Positions 13,460 through 17,983 of a DNA stretch of 17,983 nt are shown here, in pieces. Both the position numbers and the translations under genes were made by a program. Below the pieces are notes generated by a model. The model did not search any database. It saw nothing but the letters and a program-made list of their open reading frames with translations, and was not told where the DNA came from. This DNA is from Methanothermobacter sp049720995. GTDB lineage: Archaea > Methanobacteriota > Methanobacteria > Methanobacteriales > Methanothermobacteraceae. The number at the start of each line of letters is the position of its first letter. The stretch's first letter is position 1. The stretch covers positions 1 through 17,983 of the forward strand of contig NZ_JBNASF010000029.1 in assembly GCF_049720995.1 (NCBI RefSeq), written 5' to 3'.

Positions 13460-15154
13460 ATGTCATGGCTTATTCTGATCCTGGTTTTCCTTTTATGTGC
13501 CCTCAGGACAGTGAGGGCGAGTGACCAGACAGTTTCAGTGGTTATACCAGCATTCAATGAGGAAAAGACCGTTGCACTGGTTGTTAAAGCAGCTAAAGGT
13601 TCTAAACTGGTGAGCGAGGTCATAGTGGTGGATGATGGGTCCACAGATAACACTGCCGGGGTGGCAGAGGCTGCAGGCGCAAGGGTCATAAGACATGCCA
13701 GCAACCGCGGCAAGGGAGCTGCCCTGAGGACGGGATTCAAGCATTCAAGCGGGGACATAGTGGTTTTCGTTGATGCTGACCTGGAGAATATGACAACAGA
13801 GAAAATTGAGAGGATGATAAGTCCCATAATCAGGGGGAGGGCGGACCTCACAAAAACACGCTTCAGGAGAAAGGCTGGAAGGGTTACCGAGTTAACTGCA
13901 AAGCCACTCCTGAATTTTTTCTTCCCCGAGATAAAATTCGAGCAGCCACTAAGCGGACAGTTCGCAGCCAGGAGATCTGCCCTTGAGAAGATGAAATTCG
14001 AGGAGGATTATGGGGTCGATGTTGGCATAGTTCTTGATGCAGACGTCCTTGGCCTCACGGTTAAGGAGGTGGATATAGGTACAATACACCATGACATGGC
14101 AAGCCTAAGGGACCTTAACCTTGTTGCCAATGAGGTTGTAAGGACCATAGTTGACAGGGCACTGGAGTACGGCAGAATAACCATGATGGACACAATGGGA
14201 AAGTCCATAAGAATGTGCATACTGGGCCTCTCACTCACAACCCTCGGGATATTCAGCATATTCTTTATAAGGTCAATACCGGCAACAGCAGGAATCATCA
14301 TAGCGGTTGCAGGCTCCATACTTGCTCTTTACTACTTCATAAGCTTAATCAGAAGATCAATATACGTTTTCAGGCGCTCCAGGGGCAAGCTTCAGACTGT
14401 AAGATCATTCATATACATGCACTTCCCCATCCTTGTTTCTGGTGTTATCCTTCTTGCCATGATCTCGACACTGCTGGGCGCCGTCAAGGTGGACGATGGT
14501 AAAATATCGATTGAACCAACATCCGGCAACCTGATAATATGGAAGAAGAACAATGAAAACAGAACATTCGATGTCAGGGGGCCATACAGGATTGACAGTG
14601 CACTTGAAAATGAAAATAACTCCATAAGAATTCCCGAGGAGGCGATAAATACCCTTGGACTCAGTTATGGCGACACGGTATTCCTGAATGGGGAGGCCTA
14701 CACCCTCAACAGGACCCGGGATGGTGAGGGTAACATAATGAGGATCCCAACCACTGCAAGGGAGTCCCTCGGGGTTAATGTGGGGGACGTGATCCAGGAT
14801 GGAAATCTTCGAAAGATATTCAGCAATGTCTATGCAATCAGGAACATATCCAGCTCAAACATGACGGTCTATAACGGCATCATAATTCAGTACGATGAGT
14901 CCCCGGCCGTGGATGTCCTGGTTTACGTTGACAATCGGCTGGTTGCAAGGTCCAGCGGGGTCATGAAGAATGGTTCATACACTGTATCTGTTAATGGCGA
15001 TGTCATAGGAACTATAAGGTTCAGGGGAGAGGATTCCAGCTACCGGATCTACCATGGGGGCCATACAATAAAAATTGATATCAGGAAAGGGGTTTCATCT
15101 GACATGAGGTTTGCAACCGCATCTGAGGGTAAATTCCTCAACATATGGTTCTGA
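13460..15154 (+). CDS. Membrane family 2 glycosyltransferase with outside C-terminal domain
   Basis: A 564-residue GT2 enzyme, sugar substrate unknown, probably in cell-surface or lipid glycan synthesis. A short N-terminal membrane segment (about 2-15) precedes the GT-A domain: VVIPAFNEE (27-35), VVDDGSTDNT (56-65), NRGKGAALRTG (82-92), FVDADLEN (D105, D107; DxD motif) and QPLSGQFAARR (162-172). Three more membrane segments follow (about 252-270, 276-297, 321-341). Residues about 345-564 form a further domain with sequons at about 367, 386, 417, 462, 467 and 504, which the topology places outside. It contains two similar short motifs, IRIPEEAINTLGLSYGDTV and MRIPTTARESLGVNVGDVI, reminiscent of AbrB-type swapped hairpins. 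ATG at 13460 has a good ribosome site. The stop is 2 bp from the next convergent stop. Confidence 0.88.
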   Translation: MSWLILILVFLLCALRTVRASDQTVSVVIPAFNEEKTVALVVKAAKGSKLVSEVIVVDDGSTDNTAGVAEAAGARVIRHASNRGKGAALRTGFKHSSGDIVVFVDADLENMTTEKIERMISPIIRGRADLTKTRFRRKAGRVTELTAKPLLNFFFPEIKFEQPLSGQFAARRSALEKMKFEEDYGVDVGIVLDADVLGLTVKEVDIGTIHHDMASLRDLNLVANEVVRTIVDRALEYGRITMMDTMGKSIRMCILGLSLTTLGIFSIFFIRSIPATAGIIIAVAGSILALYYFISLIRRSIYVFRRSRGKLQTVRSFIYMHFPILVSGVILLAMISTLLGAVKVDDGKISIEPTSGNLIIWKKNNENRTFDVRGPYRIDSALENENNSIRIPEEAINTLGLSYGDTVFLNGEAYTLNRTRDGEGNIMRIPTTARESLGVNVGDVIQDGNLRKIFSNVYAIRNISSSNMTVYNGIIIQYDESPAVDVLVYVDNRLVARSSGVMKNGSYTVSVNGDVIGTIRFRGEDSSYRIYHGGHTIKIDIRKGVSSDMRFATASEGKFLNIWF

Positions 15155-15156
15155 AG

Positions 15157-16089
15157 TCAGTAGTATACCCTTGCAGCTTCTTCTGGATCGTCGTAGAGGC
15201 CAATGGCTGCAAGGGCCCCTATCTTACCCTGAGAACCTGTTACCTCAATGAGATCTATTCCAAGGGACTCCGCGACATTCTCGGCATCCTCAACTTCCAT
15301 GAAACTCTTTTTCGCCATCATCGAATAATCTTTCAGCTCTTTTGGGACCTTTATTCCCCTGAAAACCGCAATTGAGGTTTTATCTGAAAGTGTATTCTCT
15401 TCAAGAAAACCTGCAGCAAGATTGACCAGTTCATTGCTCTTACCGGGCTGCACCGCGAATGCAAGGGCAACCGACACACAGTTCTGTGTCTTGCGGGGGT
15501 TGTGGGGGTATAGCTGAACTGTTACATGGTCAATGTATTCAAATCCCATCCTGGAAAGCTCCATGCCCATATTGTTGGCAAGGGTCCAGGTTGCGCCGCT
15601 TTCAGGGGTGTCTGTATCATCTATACCCAGGACAACCTTCTCGAGGCGGGGTGTTATCACCGCGGCCCTTCCGGGCTTTGAGCCCCCTCCGGCCTCATAG
15701 AGTTCGACTCTCTTCACACCCTCTGCCATTCCCCGGCACATGGCAGCACCAACCCCGGCACCTGCAAGGCCTGCATGCACAACACGGACCTCATCTCCCT
15801 CAACAGCCACCTCCTCTATTCCAGCAGCATTTAGACTCGCTCTGAGTTCTATTGGGGCCTTACCGGTATGTACAAGGTAGGTGTGTCTGTTACCATCCCT
15901 CCGGGCCCTCTCTATCAGTTTGCTTGACCTGCTGTACTGGTATATCATCCACTCTGACCCTGAGATGCAGGGGTGGTATTCCAGGATCTCAACGAGATCC
16001 CCGTCCACCATGGTGAGGACCTTCGTGTAGGGTGATATCCAGGGGTCCCTGAACCTTTCCTTAAGGTCTGATGGTCTGAGTATTTCCAT
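15157..16089 (-). CDS. TiaS-like protein, probable methanogenesis marker protein 11
   Basis: A 310-residue protein related to the tRNA-Ile2 agmatinylcytidine synthetase TiaS. Residues about 153-310 show GIDDTDTPESGATW (155-168), PHNPRKTQNCVSV (195-207) and GSQGKIGALAAIG (285-297), the counterparts of the GIDDTD, P-x-KTRGN and G-x-IGALAAIG motifs in TiaS. The C-terminal OB and zinc domains of true TiaS are absent and the N-terminal half differs, so it is unlikely to be TiaS itself. I take it for the methanogen-specific family called marker protein 11; function unknown. ATG at 16089 has GGAG seven bases upstream and is preferred over the in-frame TTG at 16113, which overlaps the ribH stop. It is the last gene of the leftward operon. 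Confidence 0.75.
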   Translation of the reverse strand: MEILRPSDLKERFRDPWISPYTKVLTMVDGDLVEILEYHPCISGSEWMIYQYSRSSKLIERARRDGNRHTYLVHTGKAPIELRASLNAAGIEEVAVEGDEVRVVHAGLAGAGVGAAMCRGMAEGVKRVELYEAGGGSKPGRAAVITPRLEKVVLGIDDTDTPESGATWTLANNMGMELSRMGFEYIDHVTVQLYPHNPRKTQNCVSVALAFAVQPGKSNELVNLAAGFLEENTLSDKTSIAVFRGIKVPKELKDYSMMAKKSFMEVEDAENVAESLGIDLIEVTGSQGKIGALAAIGLYDDPEEAARVYY

Positions 16090-16109
16090 GGAGGTTCTCC
16101 AGTATAATA

Positions 16110-16526
16110 TCAAATTTCGTTGAGCCTTCTGTACATTTTAACGGCGGCCTCAACAGCCCTCTTTGCATAGTCAACACGCTGGTGGGCTTCGAGCCTAGTC
16201 ATACCGGGACCTGATATTCCCAGGGCCACGGGCTTATCATATTCAAGTGAAAGGTCCGCTATCTTACGTGAGGCGTGCTGAACCACTATCTGGTCATGGT
16301 CAGTTGCCCCCTCAATAACAGCCCCCAGTGTGATAACAGCGTCGATTTCATCATCCAGGAGAAGCTTCTTCACCGCGAGTGGCATGTCAAATACTCCTGG
16401 AACGGCAATTACCCTTGTTATTTCGGATTCAAGAAATTTAGCATGTTCTTTTGCAAGTTCAAGCATCATATGTGTTATGTCATAGTTGAATTCAGCTACC
16501 ACAGCCCCTATTCTCACATTTACCAT
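16110..16526 (-). CDS. ribH: 6,7-dimethyl-8-ribityllumazine synthase
   Basis: Riboflavin pathway enzyme of 138 residues, condensing 5-amino-6-ribitylaminouracil with dihydroxybutanone phosphate. Motifs are EFNYDIT (about 12-18), VPGVFDMPLAVKKL (about 42-55), TLGAVIEGATDHDQ (about 66-79, with the catalytic His H77) and GISGPGMTRLEAHQR (about 103-117). Length is typical for an archaeal lumazine synthase. In methanogens the pathway feeds FMN/FAD and shares its ribityl precursor with F420. ATG at 16526 has GGAGGT five bases upstream (16532-16537). It starts 12 bp after the small membrane peptide gene, in the leuB-sufS operon. Confidence 0.95.
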   Translation of the reverse strand: MVNVRIGAVVAEFNYDITHMMLELAKEHAKFLESEITRVIAVPGVFDMPLAVKKLLLDDEIDAVITLGAVIEGATDHDQIVVQHASRKIADLSLEYDKPVALGISGPGMTRLEAHQRVDYAKRAVEAAVKMYRRLNEI

Positions 16527-16538
16527 TTAATACCTCCT

Positions 16539-16619
16539 TTAGAGCACAAGTGCACCTGCAATGGTACTTAATACCATTATGATTACTATGAGCAATGCTA
16601 TTATCTGTGCCTTGTTCAT
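16539..16619 (-). CDS. Hidden 26-residue single-pass membrane peptide
   Basis: Open frame of 26 codons plus TAA, starting ATG at 16619. The peptide begins MNKAQ and then is almost entirely hydrophobic to its end (IIALLIVIIMVLSTIAGALV), a single membrane helix of about 20 residues with a positive N-terminus. The ribosome site GGTGAT lies three bases before the ATG (16623-16628), the same spacing as before the UbiD gene and before the pilin-like gene, and it includes the cysteine desulfurase stop. The stop is followed at once by the ribosome site of ribH. Function unknown; comparative data are needed to show it is expressed. Confidence 0.6.
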   Translation of the reverse strand: MNKAQIIALLIVIIMVLSTIAGALVL

Positions 16620-16623
16620 CCCA

Positions 16624-17817
16624 TCACCCCATCCTTGATATTTCCCTCAGGGTTTCTGCAAGGACCTCAATGTCCTCGTCTGTATTGTAGTAGTGTATGG
16701 ATGCCCTCACGGTGCCACCGGATTCATGAACTCCAAGGTGCCTCATGGCCGGTATCGCGCAGTGGTGGCCGCTTCTAACACACACACCGGCGGTTTCATC
16801 CAGCAGCTTTGCAACATCATGGGGGTCCATATTATCTATGTTGAAGGAAAGAATACCATAAATATTTTGGGGATCACCATGGCACCGGATTTTATCTATG
16901 GATGAAACCTCACTGTAGAGCTTTTCTGTCATTTTCAGGCAATGTTTTCTGATTTTATGGATTCCTATCCTGTTGATGTAGTCTACGGATGCACCCAGAC
17001 CTATGAAACCTGCTATGTTCAGGGTTCCTGCCTCGAACCTTGAGGGAAACTCTTCGAGGACGTAGTCATCCTCTGAGACATCAATGACGGTACCCCCACC
17101 CAGCATGAATGGTTCAAGTTCATCCTGGCACTCACCCCTGCAGTAGAGGAAACCTGTCCCCACGGGACCCAGGGTCCCCTTGTGTCCAGGGAAGGCTGCA
17201 AAGTCTGCCCCCAACTCCCTAACATCGACCTCCATGTGTCCAATGGACTGGGCCCCGTCAACCATGTATAGGGCGCCGTTTTTATGGGCGATCCTCCCCA
17301 CCTCCTTCACATCCTGCACCGTGCCGAGGGCATTGGAGATGTGGGTTATGGTTACAAGCCGTGTGGTCTCATCCACCGCCTCCTCAACCCCTGCAGGGTC
17401 CACAATTCCATTTTCATCTGCCCTCACTATCCTTACATCAACACCCCTTTCACGGAGCCTGATCCAGGGCAGGAAGTTGGAGTGGTGTTCGATGTTTGGT
17501 ACAACAACCGAGTCCCCCCTCCTGAATTCAAGGCCTCCCGCCACAATGTTTATCGCCTCGGAGGTGTTCTTTGTGAAAACTATTTCGTTTTCAGAGGCAC
17601 TTATAAATTCAGCAACCTTTTTTCGCGCTTCCTGAAGTTTCATGGTTGCTTCAACTGCAATTGAATACGCCCCGCGTCCCGTATTGGCGTTGTATCCTTC
17701 AAAGTACTCTGTCATGGCCCTCACAACTGGGAGGGGGGTTGGGGTTGTGCTCGCGGCATCAAGATACACCTTCTCCCTGAGGAGAGGTATGTCGGCCCTC
17801 ACGTCCTCTGTACGCAC
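16624..17817 (-). CDS. sufS: SufS-like cysteine desulfurase
   Basis: PLP-dependent class V aminotransferase-fold enzyme of 397 residues that releases sulfur from cysteine as a persulfide, for Fe-S cluster or thiamine/tRNA sulfur supply. Visible are VYLDAASTTPTP (17-28), the PLP lysine in FPGHKGT (K213), DGAQSIGH (D187, Q190), HHSN (H111, H112) and RSGHHCAIPAM (C353, the persulfide cysteine), giving the group II (SufS/CsdA) pattern. No SufBC genes are adjacent. GTG at 17817 is preferred because GGTGAT lies three bases upstream; an in-frame TTG at 17832 would overlap the preceding gene. It follows the dehydrogenase stop by 4 bp. Confidence 0.92.
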   Translation of the reverse strand: MRTEDVRADIPLLREKVYLDAASTTPTPLPVVRAMTEYFEGYNANTGRGAYSIAVEATMKLQEARKKVAEFISASENEIVFTKNTSEAINIVAGGLEFRRGDSVVVPNIEHHSNFLPWIRLRERGVDVRIVRADENGIVDPAGVEEAVDETTRLVTITHISNALGTVQDVKEVGRIAHKNGALYMVDGAQSIGHMEVDVRELGADFAAFPGHKGTLGPVGTGFLYCRGECQDELEPFMLGGGTVIDVSEDDYVLEEFPSRFEAGTLNIAGFIGLGASVDYINRIGIHKIRKHCLKMTEKLYSEVSSIDKIRCHGDPQNIYGILSFNIDNMDPHDVAKLLDETAGVCVRSGHHCAIPAMRHLGVHESGGTVRASIHYYNTDEDIEVLAETLREISRMG

Positions 17818-17821
17818 AGAA

Positions 17822-17983
17822 TCACCCATCAATTCTTTTTGCTATCTCAGCAGCCATTTCCATTGTACCGATGCTTCCACCCAGATCTGGTGTAACCAGA
17901 CCCTCTTCAAGGGTTTTTTCCAGTGCTTTCTGTATTTTTTGTGCTTCCTGGTTTTTGTTGAGGTGTTTTAGCATGAGTGTTGT
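17822..17983 (-). CDS. leuB: 3-isopropylmalate / homoisocitrate dehydrogenase, C-terminal part
   Basis: Only the last 53 codons are in the window; the rest runs past the right edge. The reading frame gives TTLMLKHLN, an A-L-E helix and GLVTPDLGGSIGTMEMA, the C-terminal signature of the beta-decarboxylating dehydrogenases (LeuB, HICDH/AksF, isocitrate dehydrogenase). TPDLGG and the short C-terminus favour LeuB or AksF over isocitrate dehydrogenase; the substrate cannot be told from this part. It is followed by sufS after 4 bp and is likely the operon's upstream gene. Confidence 0.85.
   Translation of the reverse strand, partial: TTLMLKHLNKNQEAQKIQKALEKTLEEGLVTPDLGGSIGTMEMAAEIAKRIDG

Noticed and set aside
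15459..15845. 128-codon plus-strand open frame rich in Cys, His and Pro
   Set aside because: It is the antisense shadow of the TiaS-like gene; no ribosome site and no family resemblance.

Overview
The window is a compact archaeal chromosome segment, most likely from a thermophilic hydrogenotrophic methanogen of the Methanobacteriales, probably Methanothermobacter. The indicators are a PolD small subunit, a double-length PurE, a methanogenesis-marker-like TiaS paralogue, a CfbA/CbiX-type small chelatase, a UbiD of archaeal type, TTG and GTG starts behind GGTGAT/GGAGGT ribosome binding sites, oligo-T terminators, and heavy use of AGG and ATA codons. No rRNA, tRNA, insertion sequence, integrase or convincing CRISPR array was seen. 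The content looks like core chromosome, not an island.

Layout from left to right: (1) 1-99, two identical 40-bp direct repeats. (2) 123-2189, minus strand: PolD small subunit followed by a fuculose-1-phosphate-type class II aldolase. (3) 2323-6023, plus strand: a small exported protein of unknown function, a cobalt-precorrin methyltransferase with a Cys-rich tail, a PhoU-like/TrkA_C regulator and a duplicated MgtE/SLC41-like divalent cation transporter. (4) 6081-7771, minus strand: two overlapping genes for Cys-rich, membrane-anchored pilin-like proteins. (5) 8046-10881, plus strand: DUF35 Zn-ribbon/OB protein, small chelatase CfbA/CbiX, ThiL and a radical SAM enzyme of AmmeMemoRadiSam type, with overlapping or near-abutting genes. 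(6) 11035-13321, minus strand: UbiD-family decarboxylase and tandem-domain PurE. (7) 13460-15154, plus strand: membrane family 2 glycosyltransferase with an outside C-terminal domain. (8) 15157 to the right edge, minus strand, read right to left: isopropylmalate-type dehydrogenase (partial), SufS-like cysteine desulfurase, a 26-residue membrane peptide, lumazine synthase RibH and the TiaS-like protein.

Cofactor metabolism is the main theme: tetrapyrroles (corrinoid methyltransferase, Co/Ni chelatase), flavin/deazaflavin (ribH, and possibly the aldolase via lactaldehyde), thiamine (thiL), sulfur transfer (sufS) and possibly prenylated-FMN chemistry (ubiD).

The most interesting signals are: a perfect 15-bp inverted repeat whose left arm covers part of the ribosome binding site of the MgtE-like transporter and whose right arm lies in codons 17-22 of the same gene, suggesting a cis-acting RNA switch; a hidden 26-codon membrane peptide gene with a good ribosome binding site between sufS and ribH; and a glycosyltransferase whose C-terminal region carries two short, AbrB-like repeated motifs on the predicted outer side of the membrane.
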